Part shown: in pieces, positions 55,294-64,000 of the stretch
Layout of the letters: each line of letters starts with the position of its first letter
How positions within the stretch are numbered: position 1 is the stretch's first letter
Source: Chlamydiota bacterium
Lineage (GTDB): Bacteria; Chlamydiota; Chlamydiia; Chlamydiales; RGXB01
Assembly: GCA_016866475.1 (NCBI GenBank)
Contig: VGMF01000001.1
Coordinates: forward strand, 186,001-250,000
Length of the DNA: 64,000 nucleotides
Direction: 5' to 3'
Notes under the pieces: model-generated
Databases searched by the model: none
Seen by the model: only the letters and a program-made list of their open reading frames with translations
Told to the model about the DNA's origin: nothing
Translations under genes and position numbers: made by a program

Positions 55294-57063
55294 ATGAGTT
55301 TGATTAAAAAAAGGTTAAGAATGGACAGAGAACTGAAGACAGCACCCGGTTATGGGGTCATACAGGAGGGCGGCGGCCACCGTTTTATGGTCTACGCCGA
55401 GAACGTGGATCAAATCACTATAACACTTAATAACTTAGAATATCCTCTTGAAAAAGCCCCCTTGCGTCCAAACACCTACACTATTTTTTTCGATACGATA
55501 GCCCCCCCTTTCGAGTACGTGTATAATATTCTCAAAGGGGGAGATTTTTTCCCCGACCTTTTAGATCCCTTTTGCCCGCTCACAAATTCCGAAGGGACGA
55601 AAAGCGTTTATAAAGAGGACGAACAATTCCAGTTCGTCCATAAACCCCCGAAACACCCTGTAGAAAAACTCGTTATTTATGAACTCTGTGTCCGTTCATT
55701 CACTAAAGATGCCTCATCCAACGTATCATCGCCGGGAACCTTGGAGGGGTTGATCGACAAACTAGATTATCTTTCATGGCTTGGTATCACTTCTATAGAA
55801 CTCATGCCTGTGACCCTTTTCAATCCATCCCAGCTATGGGGCTATATGCCACGCCATTTTATGGCCCTTTCCCCCCATCTTTCAGAAAACAGAAATCCGA
55901 GTCTTAGTTTAATGAAGCTTATAGATGCTGCACATCAAAAAGGGATTGAGGTCTATTTGGATCTTGTATTCAACCATACCGATTGGATGGAAACTACCCT
56001 CTACCCTTTTTCTAGCAATTTTTATCTCAGAAACTACGATGCCACTGGCTGTGGAAATACTTTGAATGTCAACCACCCCTTTATTACCCATCTGCTCCTC
56101 GAAAGTGTAAAAAGATTTGTCGACGTGTACCGGATTGATGGGATCCGTTTTGATCTGGGTCTAGCACTATGCAGAGACGAAAACGGAAGAGTCCTTGAAG
56201 CCCCCCCCTTCCTCCATGCACTGGAAAACATGTTCAAAAAAAAGATCAAAATATTTTACGAGCCATGGGACATCGCAGGATATCGCCTCCACGATTTTCC
56301 TTCAAAAAACGGTCTTGTTTGGGATGATCAAATCCGCGATGCCATCAGGAGATTTGCCCGTATGGATCAAGGGCAAGTTCTTGCGCTATATTCCAGGATC
56401 CACAGTCCGGGCATTGTAAAAATGGTCACCTGCCACGATGGTTTCACCCTTTACGACCTTGTAAGCTATGAACAAAAACACAACCTGATCAACGGAAACA
56501 AAAATCGGGATGGACACTCCGGGAACTATAGCACGAATTGTGGATTCGAAGGGGAAACACATGACATGAGGATCATAACCAAAAGAATCCGTCGAGCCGA
56601 AACAATCTTTGCTCTGCTTTTTTGCTTCAGCGGGCCTATCTTAATCAACGCGGGAGATGAATTCTTAAGTACACATTACGGCAACAACAATGCCTACAAT
56701 CAAGATAACCGTATTAGCTACTTGGAATGGAATCGACAAATTTACCCAAATTTCAAAGATTTTACCCAAAAACTGATCCATATTTTTAAAAATAGCCCTC
56801 TTTCAAATCCTCTTGCGATGGTGCAATTTTACGGCAGCTCACCTTACGAGCTTGGTCTTCTCCACTCAGACCATTTTTTTTCATTCTCCAAAACAGATCG
56901 GACAGGCTCTATTTTTTTCGCAATCAATAGCTGGAAAGATCCGATTGAAGTCTTGTTGCCGGTTTTGAGCAAGGGACAATGGGATATCTTTTTATCCACC
57001 TCGGTAAACCCTCTGGTGTTAGAGGAAAACACCATTCTGATAGCGATTTGCGATCTTAAGTAA
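55294..57063 (+). CDS. glgX: Glycogen debranching enzyme GlgX
   Basis: GlgX (isoamylase-type GH13) removes alpha-1,6 branches from glycogen. In the numbering from the upstream GTG codon at 55291, the protein has a short CBM48 N-terminus, the regions DLVFNHT (224-230) and GIRFDL (nucleophile D288), the acid/base IFYEPWD (E324) and TCHDGFTLYDL (H382/D383). At about 590 residues it is shorter than E. coli GlgX (657). GTG 55291 and ATG 55294 are equivalent starts; ATG 55321 follows AAAGG. It lies divergent to the Slc1-like chaperone gene, a conserved arrangement. Confidence 0.93.
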   Translation: MSLIKKRLRMDRELKTAPGYGVIQEGGGHRFMVYAENVDQITITLNNLEYPLEKAPLRPNTYTIFFDTIAPPFEYVYNILKGGDFFPDLLDPFCPLTNSEGTKSVYKEDEQFQFVHKPPKHPVEKLVIYELCVRSFTKDASSNVSSPGTLEGLIDKLDYLSWLGITSIELMPVTLFNPSQLWGYMPRHFMALSPHLSENRNPSLSLMKLIDAAHQKGIEVYLDLVFNHTDWMETTLYPFSSNFYLRNYDATGCGNTLNVNHPFITHLLLESVKRFVDVYRIDGIRFDLGLALCRDENGRVLEAPPFLHALENMFKKKIKIFYEPWDIAGYRLHDFPSKNGLVWDDQIRDAIRRFARMDQGQVLALYSRIHSPGIVKMVTCHDGFTLYDLVSYEQKHNLINGNKNRDGHSGNYSTNCGFEGETHDMRIITKRIRRAETIFALLFCFSGPILINAGDEFLSTHYGNNNAYNQDNRISYLEWNRQIYPNFKDFTQKLIHIFKNSPLSNPLAMVQFYGSSPYELGLLHSDHFFSFSKTDRTGSIFFAINSWKDPIEVLLPVLSKGQWDIFLSTSVNPLVLEENTILIAICDLK

Positions 57064-57074
57064 TCTCGTAGGAT

Positions 57075-57103
57075 GAAAAAGCACGCACCTTCCTGCTTTT
57101 TTC
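57075..57103 (+). terminator. Candidate terminator of glgX
   Basis: The stem GAAAAAGCA / TGCTTTTTTC with a 10-nt loop starts 12 bp after the stop codon; the T-run forms the right arm. Confidence 0.5.
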
Positions 57104-57280
57104 TAGAAATTTACCGGTCTCCATTCATGGGAAGCAAAATCGGCTACAGGGCTATAAAAGCAGGAGAAAACCTTTTTTGATATCTTCAAGATCCTTTTTT
57201 TCAGAGAAAATCTGGAAATAATTTTTTTATTAAAGAGGAAATTGTTGGCAACATTTCTTACAAGAAGTTATTGTAAAAAT

Positions 57281-57943
57281 ATGCTTCCTAGACACGGTAT
57301 TCAAAAATTATTCAAATCCTCAATCCTCTTTTTTCTTTTTTTTGGATGCTCGCAAATGCATTTTCAGGATCAAACAGCCTATCATGATGATGGGAGAAAA
57401 AAACCGATGGTTTGCCTGCTTGGTGTATTCGATTCCTCCATGTCCGACCTGCCCTGGAGCCTTTCTGAGGAGTTTACCTTAGAAATCCAACAGACAATCA
57501 TGCATTCAAAGCAACTCTATCTTCTGCAAGATTACCCTTTGGTAAATTACCTTCTTTCTCAGGACAGGAGCTATAAACCCTTTCTTCAAGATCTCAATGT
57601 GCTCCATAACCTCCCCCTGCAATCAGAATATGTGGTGTTTCTGGAATTGATTCGACACAATTTGGACAAATCCTCGGATGGGATTAGGCTTACCGAGCAT
57701 CTTGATATGGCGGTCAGGGTCCGAATCATCGACTTAAGAGGAAAGGTGCCCCGCATCGTCCTTCAAGAGTTGTTTGAAAAGAAAACGGACATCTTAAGCT
57801 CTCTATCTCTTGTGGATTATAGAAGCACAAAATGGGGCTCCGCCTCTTTTTCAGTACTCCCCCTAGGTGTTGCCCATAATGATTTCTGCCGCGCTTTAGC
57901 AGAAAGAATTGAGGAATACATACTGGTGGCAAAATATAAGTAG
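57281..57943 (+). CDS. Probable lipoprotein of unknown function
   Basis: From ATG 57281 the protein starts MLPRHGIQKLFKSSILFFLFFGCSQMHF: basic residues, a hydrophobic core and a Cys that could be a lipobox (FFGC). The remaining ~190 residues are a soluble alpha/beta domain (KKPMVCLLGVFDSSMSD, LPLQSEYVVFLELIRHNLD) without recognised family. An alternative TTG start at 57242 follows AGAGGAA but would put 13 extra residues before the basic region. It lies upstream of the CPBP protease with a 7-bp gap. Confidence 0.65.
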   Translation: MLPRHGIQKLFKSSILFFLFFGCSQMHFQDQTAYHDDGRKKPMVCLLGVFDSSMSDLPWSLSEEFTLEIQQTIMHSKQLYLLQDYPLVNYLLSQDRSYKPFLQDLNVLHNLPLQSEYVVFLELIRHNLDKSSDGIRLTEHLDMAVRVRIIDLRGKVPRIVLQELFEKKTDILSSLSLVDYRSTKWGSASFSVLPLGVAHNDFCRALAERIEEYILVAKYK

Positions 57944-57950
57944 AGAGTTT

Positions 57951-58733
57951 ATGGAAATGACAAATTTTTTAATTTCTTCCCTATTTTTACTCGGTATCTC
58001 CTTTTTTACACACTGGATTGGATACAAAGAAAATCTCTTTAGCTTAGTTAAAACCTCATTTCAGTCAAAATTTTACCCAGTTACCGCAGGTCTTTTGACA
58101 CTCCTTTCGATTTTTTGCTACCTTTTTCCTATCCCTTTTGTCCCTTGGTACATACCTCTTATTCTTTTGTTATTTTATTTTGCCCTTAAAGGAAAAGAGC
58201 AGTTCAATTCATTGATAAAAGACTCTATGACGCTGCCTAAAACGGGGCTCATCTGGGATCTCGCCATCGGGGTGATTCTATTTATCGTCTCTCTCCCTCT
58301 GCTCTCTTTTATACAAAACGGCTTGGAGTGGGTACTCACCTATTTTTTCAACATGGAAATTCCGAAGCAATACTTCATCGATTTTATTCAACAAATCAAA
58401 GAGAATAAACCCCTTCTTGCTTTCTTTTTCACCCTTGTCTGTATCCTCGTACCCGCTTATGAGGAGTTTCTTTACAGGGCCAATATCCAAACATGGCTTA
58501 AAAACTACCTCTCTCCTTTCTGGTCGATTTTCTTTACGTCCCTATTTTTTGCTATCTCCCACTTCTTTACGATCGAAACTATCCCCGGAAAAGTCATCGT
58601 GATCGCTACAACCTTCACCGCTTCGATGTATTTGGGCTTAGCCTATGAGAGGCAACGTTCTCTGATCGCCTCGATTGCATATCATTCGATGATCAACACA
58701 ACAACTTTTTTGCAAGTGCTCATGACCGCTTAA
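57951..58733 (+). CDS. CPBP-family intramembrane metalloprotease
   Basis: The ~260-residue membrane protein has 6-8 hydrophobic segments and the CPBP/Abi motifs in order: EEFLYRANI (EExxxR), FFAISHFFTIET (FxxxH) and SIAYHSMINTTTF (HxxxN). Such proteins are CaaX-type prenyl-endopeptidase relatives, sometimes linked to maturation or immunity; no bacteriocin genes are nearby. The frame opens at 57909, but ATG 57951 follows TAGAGAG and is favoured. Confidence 0.85.
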   Translation: MEMTNFLISSLFLLGISFFTHWIGYKENLFSLVKTSFQSKFYPVTAGLLTLLSIFCYLFPIPFVPWYIPLILLLFYFALKGKEQFNSLIKDSMTLPKTGLIWDLAIGVILFIVSLPLLSFIQNGLEWVLTYFFNMEIPKQYFIDFIQQIKENKPLLAFFFTLVCILVPAYEEFLYRANIQTWLKNYLSPFWSIFFTSLFFAISHFFTIETIPGKVIVIATTFTASMYLGLAYERQRSLIASIAYHSMINTTTFLQVLMTA

Positions 58734-58815
58734 AAAATCACAGACAGTCTCTTTACAAAAAATATTTAAAAATAAATCTTTACAAAATAAAAACGGTGGC
58801 TCTAAGCTGGGTTTT

Positions 58816-59571
58816 ATGATGGATCCAACCTATGGCCTCAGCGCCTTTGGCCACTCTGACAAAGGACTTTTTAGACAAAATAACGAAGACTACTTTGCTG
58901 TTTACGATGATTTATTTATTGTAGCAGATGGTCTTGGAGGTCACAATGCCGGAGAAATAGCCTCTAAGATGGCTGTGGAAACTATTGCTGATAAAATCGA
59001 AACCCTAAGATCCTTGCTTTTAGAGGGTCAAGATTCTTTGAAAAATCATATCCGCTATCTTGTAAAAGAGACCTCGAGGCATATCTACGAGACGGCTCTC
59101 AAAAGCCCAGAGCAAAAAGGGATGGGGACTACTATCGCATCCCTTTGGATACAAAAAGACCGATGCACCGCTTTTCATGTCGGCGACAGCAGGATCTACC
59201 GTTACAGGGCTGGAAAATTGTCCCTTATAACAAACGACCATGCGAATGAGGTAAGCGTTGATGAAGACCAGTTGGGAGAAATCAGACGCCGTTACCTTAC
59301 ACAGGCTATCGGGACGACACCAGACTGCGAGGCGAAAGTCGTTTTCGAGGACTTATGTCCACAGGATCGTTTCATTGTTTGCTCCGACGGGCTTACAGAC
59401 TACGTAACCACCAAAGAAATGGAGTTACTTCTTTTAAAAAACAGCGATGCCAAACAGGCAACCCATGCTCTGATAGAAGCCGCTTTAAGTCGCGGTGGTC
59501 GTGATAATATCACCACGATTGTTTTAAATGTCTCTAAACAGCCAGAACAGTCAATTGATCTAGAAAAGTAA
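58816..59571 (+). CDS. PP2C-family protein serine/threonine phosphatase
   Basis: The 251-residue protein has all PP2C metal-binding motifs: RQNNEDYFAV, VADGLGGHNAGEIAS, GMGTTIASL, HVGDSRIYRYR, CSDGLTDYV and GGRDNITTIVLNV. It would remove phosphates placed by Hanks-type kinases, making it a partner for chlamydial kinases such as PknD or Pkn1. A PP2C gene near a nifS-like gene and CBS proteins is also found in Chlamydia. The 3' end overlaps the convergent gene by 38 bp. Confidence 0.95.
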   Translation: MMDPTYGLSAFGHSDKGLFRQNNEDYFAVYDDLFIVADGLGGHNAGEIASKMAVETIADKIETLRSLLLEGQDSLKNHIRYLVKETSRHIYETALKSPEQKGMGTTIASLWIQKDRCTAFHVGDSRIYRYRAGKLSLITNDHANEVSVDEDQLGEIRRRYLTQAIGTTPDCEAKVVFEDLCPQDRFIVCSDGLTDYVTTKEMELLLLKNSDAKQATHALIEAALSRGGRDNITTIVLNVSKQPEQSIDLEK

Positions 59572-59983
59572 AAAAATCTATATTAGATTTTTCCTCATGA
59601 AATAAGGCCATCGCCAAAACTTTTTTGCCCTTAGATTGCATAGCTCTAGCTACAAAGATCCAGGAAAATAAAAAAGGGTCTTGATAAAGACCCACCTCCA
59701 AAATTTTTCCCGTATGCATGCGCACTTTTGTAAATTTCAAGGGGGATAAAATCCTTTCAAGCTTTTGTAAAACCTGTTTTCCCTCCTCAAAATCCTGGAG
59801 CTTTCTTAGGACCAAAAGAGATGTTTTTTCTTCAAAAACATAGGCGGATCCCCTAATGTTCTTTTTCAACAGGGAAGGTTGCAGAATGCTTTCAAGAGCC
59901 ACCCCTCCCACCTCCATTTTTGAAAAAAGAAGTAGCGGGTAAAAAATAGCAAGGGACAATTTCATACAAAATAATTTAAACAT
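59534..59983 (-). CDS. Small hypothetical protein
   Basis: The 149-residue protein starts with a hydrophobic segment (MFKLFCMKLSLAIFYPLLLFSK) that may be a signal peptide or anchor, followed by a short soluble domain (KKNIRGSAYVFEEKTSLLVLRKL, ILEVGLYQDPFLFSWIFVARA). No motif is recognised. The 38-bp 3' overlap with the PP2C gene and lack of a partner leave it isolated; it may be a lineage-specific exported protein. A real gene is likely but not certain. Confidence 0.6.
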   Translation of the reverse strand: MFKLFCMKLSLAIFYPLLLFSKMEVGGVALESILQPSLLKKNIRGSAYVFEEKTSLLVLRKLQDFEEGKQVLQKLERILSPLKFTKVRMHTGKILEVGLYQDPFLFSWIFVARAMQSKGKKVLAMALFHEEKSNIDFFTFLDQLTVLAV

Positions 59984-60152
59984 CTGTTGCTTTAAATTAA
60001 AGGGAATTTTTTATTTTTTTGGTTAAAACAGAGAGTTAATTTTTGATCCTCTTGTTGCGAAGGCAGATCTTACAGATCAATTAGCCATACCCATCCCAAA
60101 GTGATCGTTATTGTTGGTTTTTAACTCCCCAAATTATTAAAATAAGTAGGCT

Positions 60153-61256
60153 ATGATTTATTTGGACAACAACGCGACCACACCCCTCGATCCTCTTGTA
60201 TTTGAGGAGATGCGTCGGATTTACATGATGGGCCCATTAAACCCCTCTTCTATCCACCACCTCGGTAAAAAAGCTAAAGAAATTATTTTAAATTCCAGAG
60301 ATCAAATAGCCGGATTTTTTGACGTTTTTCCAAACGAACTCTATTTCACCTCCTCAAGCACAGAGTCTCTGTCTACAGTGATACTGGGGCACGTACGCGC
60401 TAAAAACGTCCGTAAGATTCTTTCCACAAAAATTGAACACAACGCAGTCGATGCCCTGCTAAAGAAACTCTCCCTTGAGGGGATCCAAATCAGCTACCTT
60501 CCGGTAGGTATGGAGGGAAGTCCATCGTTAGAGTCGATAGAAAAAGCCCTTAGCCCCGATCTTGAACTCGTTGTCCTCTCCAGCGTCTATTCGGAAACGG
60601 GGGCGATGATCGATATAGAGGGTATCAGTGAGCTTCTTTATAAAAGAAATATCCCGTTGATTATCGATGCCACAGCACACATCGGCAAAGCCCCTTTTGT
60701 TGTACATAGAGGTATTTCGGCCTTCACTCTTTCGGCACATAAATTTCATGGCCCGCAGGGAATAGGGCTATTTTTTGCCCGAAAGAATTTCCCCTTTCAC
60801 CCCCTCCTTATAGGGGGGCACCAGGAGATGCAGCGCCGTGCAGGGACAGAGAATGTCGCAGGGATTGTCGGGTTAGCAAAAGCTCTAGATTTGATTGACC
60901 CTTCCCATTTTTCCTTCATGAAAGGGCTCAAAACCGTTCTCTTGGATTCTGTCTCTTCTTTAGGGTCTTTGAATGGGCGTGGGGAGATTGTTTCGAATAC
61001 TTTCAATATGACCTTTGATACGTGCGATGCAGAGACCTTAATGATCCGTCTGGATCAAAAAGGTGTCTTTGTGTCGATGGGTTCAGCCTGTTCTAGCGGA
61101 TCAATTGAACCCTCCCGTGTCTTACTTGAAATGGGGTTACAAAGAAATGAGGCAAGATCCAGCTTACGTTTTTCCGTATCTCGCAAAAATAGCCTTGAAG
61201 AGATGCAAGCTGCGGCCAGACTGATTAGGGAAGAATTGTGCGGATGTGCACTCTAG
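60153..61256 (+). CDS. NifS/IscS-type cysteine desulfurase
   Basis: The 367-residue PLP enzyme releases sulfur from cysteine for Fe-S clusters or thiolation. Landmarks are YLDNNATTPLDP, the PLP-stacking His in IEHNAV (H96), the PLP Asp in IIDATAHIGK (D172), the Schiff-base Lys in SAHKFHGPQG (K197) and the catalytic Cys in GSACSSGS (C313). An AAGTAGGCT precedes the ATG. Its end overlaps the convergent CBS-protein gene by 32 bp. No iscU is adjacent. Confidence 0.93.
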   Translation: MIYLDNNATTPLDPLVFEEMRRIYMMGPLNPSSIHHLGKKAKEIILNSRDQIAGFFDVFPNELYFTSSSTESLSTVILGHVRAKNVRKILSTKIEHNAVDALLKKLSLEGIQISYLPVGMEGSPSLESIEKALSPDLELVVLSSVYSETGAMIDIEGISELLYKRNIPLIIDATAHIGKAPFVVHRGISAFTLSAHKFHGPQGIGLFFARKNFPFHPLLIGGHQEMQRRAGTENVAGIVGLAKALDLIDPSHFSFMKGLKTVLLDSVSSLGSLNGRGEIVSNTFNMTFDTCDAETLMIRLDQKGVFVSMGSACSSGSIEPSRVLLEMGLQRNEARSSLRFSVSRKNSLEEMQAAARLIREELCGCAL

Positions 61257-62436
61257 CATCCCCCAAAAAATCCCCCTCCTTGTAGATTAGCTCCAAATTT
61301 TTGAAACGGATCGATTCGCTCGATTGGGGTCGTCTTTTTAGAACCTCTTCCATAAACTCGATCAAGGTCTCTCCATACTCTTTAGGCAAATCAAGATCAA
61401 ATTGGGCGTTGACTTTATCTATCTCTGCATAGAGGTCAAACGAACGGTCGATCAAAATATGCCCATGGGTGCCCAACTCTTTTTCTGACAAAAACATCTC
61501 CTGCAAAATCTGATCCAGGTGGACAACCCCTACGGAGAGACCGGTTGCATCCACAACGATTGCCAGAGGTTGCCCATTTTTTCTAAAACCCTCGATCACT
61601 TTGAACACCGATTCGTTTTCGGCAACAAACCACCCATCCTGCATATAAAGATCGCATCGGGCGTCATCCGAAGCCTTTAGGAGGTTTCTTGTGCTTATAA
61701 TTCCTACAATCGTATGCCTCTGATGATAGTAAACCGGAAGGTGCTCAATATTTTTATCTTTTATCAATCTTTTGATGTCTTTGATTCTTGTCCCTGTGGG
61801 AATCATTTCAACTCCATCAATAGGTGTCATGAAATCTCGCGGTGTTCGAGATTTTAATCTGAATATCGCATGTATCAGGTGGTTGAATTCCTCCTTTTCG
61901 CTCACAGCGTGTTTTTCATCCAACGCCTCGATCGCTTTTTGCAACTCCTCTTTGGATATGAACGGGACATGCCCACTCTCTTTTTTGAAAAAAAAGTCGA
62001 TAAGCTCAAGGAGCTTACCTAAAAACCAGGTTAAGGGGCGCATCAGATAAGATAATAGATAGAGAGGGCCTATGCCTAGCATAGCGACCGACTCGGGATG
62101 CCGTCTTGCAGCAAATAGGGGAGCCAACTCTGCAAAAAGCAATACAAATAAAATTTGTGTTACAGGGGCTAAATCAGGATCGAGCCCATTCGATGCGTAA
62201 AATCTTCTTGAACACTCCGATCCTATTTGAAGGGCAGTATTCACCCCCACCAGAGTTGTTGCAAAAAGGCGTGTCGGATCAAAAAGCATCCGACTGATCC
62301 ACTTGGCTTTTTTACTGCCACGCACCAAATAGTACTGCAATCGCACTCTATTGAAAGAGACTATAGCCATCTCCATCATCGCAAAAAAAGCCTGGAATAC
62401 AAGGCAAAGGATGGTCAAAACTAAAAAAAAATTCAT
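61225..62436 (-). CDS. CNNM/hemolysin-C-like CBS-domain protein, second copy
   Basis: The 403-residue membrane protein has an N-terminal DUF21 (CNNM) region of 3-4 helices, two CBS motifs (MTPIDGVEMIPTGTRIKDIKRLI ... HLPVYYHQRHTIVGIIS; AIVVDATGLSVGVV) and a C-terminal CorC/HlyC-type domain. Such proteins act in Mg2+ or other metal homeostasis. The residue pattern is more diverged than in the upstream copy (VVDATGLSVG replaces the usual VVDEYGSIAG). It overlaps the upstream copy by 4 bp. Confidence 0.9.
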   Translation of the reverse strand: MNFFLVLTILCLVFQAFFAMMEMAIVSFNRVRLQYYLVRGSKKAKWISRMLFDPTRLFATTLVGVNTALQIGSECSRRFYASNGLDPDLAPVTQILFVLLFAELAPLFAARRHPESVAMLGIGPLYLLSYLMRPLTWFLGKLLELIDFFFKKESGHVPFISKEELQKAIEALDEKHAVSEKEEFNHLIHAIFRLKSRTPRDFMTPIDGVEMIPTGTRIKDIKRLIKDKNIEHLPVYYHQRHTIVGIISTRNLLKASDDARCDLYMQDGWFVAENESVFKVIEGFRKNGQPLAIVVDATGLSVGVVHLDQILQEMFLSEKELGTHGHILIDRSFDLYAEIDKVNAQFDLDLPKEYGETLIEFMEEVLKRRPQSSESIRFKNLELIYKEGDFLGDARVHIRTILP

Positions 62437-63686
62437 TCCCCCTCCCCTTTAGTCGGCAATTTACGGATATAAACCTTTTGAACCGTTTTTTCATCGGCAG
62501 CCAAAATGTGAAAAAGGAGGGGCTCCACAATCAGACGGTCTCCAACTTTGGGGATATCTCCTAGCCGCTCTGTTAACCATCCCCCGACCGTAACCATGTT
62601 TGAGGGGCTTTTAAGCTCCACGTCAAAACGATTTTCTATCTCTACAACTTCTAAGAGCCCGTTCGAAATAAGGATATCTTCCGAAGATTCCAGCAACCGG
62701 TTTGGAGGATCGATTTTGTCCTGAATAGGACCTACCACAACCTCCATCAAATCTTCCAGTGTGATCAGTCCGGCAATCGAGCCATATTCGTCTACGACTA
62801 TCGCTATCTCCTCTTTGCGGAAATGAAACTGCTGCATCAGGTGTCTGGCAGAAACCGATTCGGGGACATAAAAAGGTTTTCTTAGTAAAGGGACAACATC
62901 AAATCCTTTTCTAAAGCCGCGGTTGTGCAAGAAGAGATCCCTAGAAAAAATAAAACCTAAGATTTTTTCGAGGCTGCCGTCATACACCGGGATTTTTGAA
63001 CACTCTTTCTTAATCATAGTTTCCAAAAGCTTTTCTATAGGCGACTGGATATCATAGGCGATAATCTCATGCCTTGAGCGCATCAGCTCTTTGACTATGT
63101 GGTCATCCAGATCAAGATATCCACGCATAAGGTACATCTCATCAGGACTGATCACCCCAAGTTCTTTCGAACTTTTGATTGCGGTCTCTAATTCTTTGAC
63201 CGAAATCTCTTTTTCTTTAGGGAGAAAACAAAAAATGATTTTACTTATAAAAAGAGCCGTTCCGGAGAGAACGAATCGTATTGGCGAAAGACAAATTTTA
63301 AAAAAGTGAATGATTCGGACAAAACGGTAAGCGATCTCCCTATTGTAACGTATTGCTATCGCTTTAGGGAGCATCTCTCCAAAAAGAAGAACTAAAACGA
63401 GGGGCACTCCAACCGAAAGAAGAAAAGAACCCCCGTCGCCAAATACGTTGGCTACAACATTTTGGATTAAAATATTGACCGCTATATTTAGCATCAATAG
63501 GCTAACAAGCAATTGGTGCGGGGTTTTCAGTAATTCCGCGATCAGCCTTTTTTTAGGATTTAAATCTCTTTTATAAAGATGAATTTTCAAGGAAGATAGT
63601 GAGAAAAAAGCGGTCTCGGATCCCGAAAGAAACGCCGAAAAGGAGATTAAAGCAATCAGTATTGCTATGAAAAAACCTAACCACAT
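62433..63686 (-). CDS. CNNM/hemolysin-C-like CBS-domain protein, first copy
   Basis: The 417-residue protein has a DUF21 membrane domain beginning SGSETAFFSLSSLKIHLYKR, CBS domains (KIPVYDGSLEKILGFIFSRDLF, VVDEYGSIAGLITLEDLMEVVVGPIQDKID) and a CorC/HlyC domain with the VGGWLTE segment. The pair probably functions together in divalent-cation transport or sensing. It follows the DivIC/FtsB-like gene with a 3-bp gap and runs into the second copy by a 4-bp overlap, so the three form one operon. Confidence 0.93.
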   Translation of the reverse strand: MWLGFFIAILIALISFSAFLSGSETAFFSLSSLKIHLYKRDLNPKKRLIAELLKTPHQLLVSLLMLNIAVNILIQNVVANVFGDGGSFLLSVGVPLVLVLLFGEMLPKAIAIRYNREIAYRFVRIIHFFKICLSPIRFVLSGTALFISKIIFCFLPKEKEISVKELETAIKSSKELGVISPDEMYLMRGYLDLDDHIVKELMRSRHEIIAYDIQSPIEKLLETMIKKECSKIPVYDGSLEKILGFIFSRDLFLHNRGFRKGFDVVPLLRKPFYVPESVSARHLMQQFHFRKEEIAIVVDEYGSIAGLITLEDLMEVVVGPIQDKIDPPNRLLESSEDILISNGLLEVVEIENRFDVELKSPSNMVTVGGWLTERLGDIPKVGDRLIVEPLLFHILAADEKTVQKVYIRKLPTKGEGE

Positions 63687-63689
63687 ACT

Positions 63690-63977
63690 TTAATGGGACC
63701 TGAACACAATTTTCGTCTCCTTCTGACGAACAAGGCCTAGCTCCTCTTTAACGACCTCCTCTAACCAGAAAGGGTCCTGAAAAGCCTCTATATCTCGAGA
63801 TAACTCCTCTTTTCTTTGTTTTGCAAGATGAATAGATTGATTGAGCTGCTCAATTTTGAAAAAAGAGGCCTGAGAGTCAATATGTAATTGACGAGCAAGA
63901 GAGTTGCCAACGAAGTGGATTGTGAAAACTAGAAATACGACCCAAAACCAGGAGCGATATTTTTTGATGCGTTGCAT
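63690..63977 (-). CDS. DivIC/FtsB-like septum formation initiator protein
   Basis: The 95-residue protein has one transmembrane helix (about 9-28), a short coiled coil (ASFFKIEQLNQSIHLAKQRKEELSRDIEA) and the DivIC/FtsB-type C-terminal motif DPFWLEEVVKEELGLVRQKET. FtsB/DivIC bridges FtsL and FtsQ in the divisome. Chlamydiae lack FtsZ and divide by an MreB-driven mechanism, so it would serve a modified division apparatus, together with the RodZ-like protein. It may be cotranscribed with the two CBS genes that follow. Confidence 0.85.
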   Translation of the reverse strand: MQRIKKYRSWFWVVFLVFTIHFVGNSLARQLHIDSQASFFKIEQLNQSIHLAKQRKEELSRDIEAFQDPFWLEEVVKEELGLVRQKETKIVFRSH

Positions 63978-64000
63978 ATGCAGATAGAACTTACCGGCGA

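Overview
The window reads as a chromosome segment from a member of the Chlamydiota, most likely an amoeba-associated or other 'environmental' chlamydia rather than a Chlamydiaceae species. The evidence is a type III secretion chaperone very close to chlamydial Slc1 lying next to glgX, a yidC-dnaA pair, a Pkn1-like kinase fused to an FGE-sulfatase domain, the tmk-gyrA-gyrB order, paired CBS-domain proteins next to a NifS-like gene and a PP2C gene, and a predicted inclusion-membrane (Inc-like) protein. Species cannot be fixed from sequence reading alone. The coding density is high and most genes sit in long same-strand runs with short overlaps.

Layout. 0.1-8.3 kb (minus strand): an unknown secreted protein, an amino-acid permease with a C-terminal Usp domain, then the run rodZ-like / DUF255 thioredoxin-fold protein / Pkn1-like protein / ispH. 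8.5-15.2 kb: RNase HIII, an SDR, an F-box-like/DUF4116-like protein, two tandem fucosyltransferase-like genes, tRNA-Ser, and a decaying family of small lineage-specific genes. 15.3-18.4 kb (minus): pheS, rplT, rpmI, infC and a degenerate ThrRS-like gene in the classical thrS position. 18.6-25.2 kb: an LRR protein with an apparent NEL-type E3 ubiquitin ligase domain, a pgeF-like gene, a large repeat protein, an AAA ATPase, tRNA-Val and a small unknown. 25.2-34.9 kb (minus): folC, PHP phosphoesterase, murB, nusB, holB, tmk, gyrA, gyrB, dciA-like. 35.0-41.0 kb: MGDG-synthase-like glycosyltransferase, typA, SulP transporter and, convergent with it, the Inc-like protein. 41.1-49.0 kb: a complete classical menaquinone operon (menG, F, D, H, B, A and a menC-menE fusion) facing a hotdog thioesterase (menI candidate). 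49.3-58.7 kb: TPR protein, yidC, dnaA, slc1-like, glgX, a lipoprotein and a CPBP protease. 58.8-64 kb: PP2C phosphatase, unknown, NifS-like desulfurase, two CNNM/CBS proteins and a DivIC/FtsB-like protein.

How it fits together. Housekeeping blocks (translation, replication/topology, peptidoglycan precursors, quinone synthesis) alternate with short stretches of host-interaction genes: the NEL ligase, the F-box-like protein, the Inc-like protein, the Slc1-like chaperone and secreted glycosyltransferase-like proteins. The most striking observation is the LRR-NEL protein at 18.6-20.5 kb. Others are the non-canonical infC start behind a degenerate ThrRS, the Pkn1-like protein lacking the catalytic HRD aspartate, the menC-menE fusion, and the remnant of a deleted paralog at 15.2 kb. 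No insertion sequence, CRISPR array, rRNA operon or convincing replication origin was seen.
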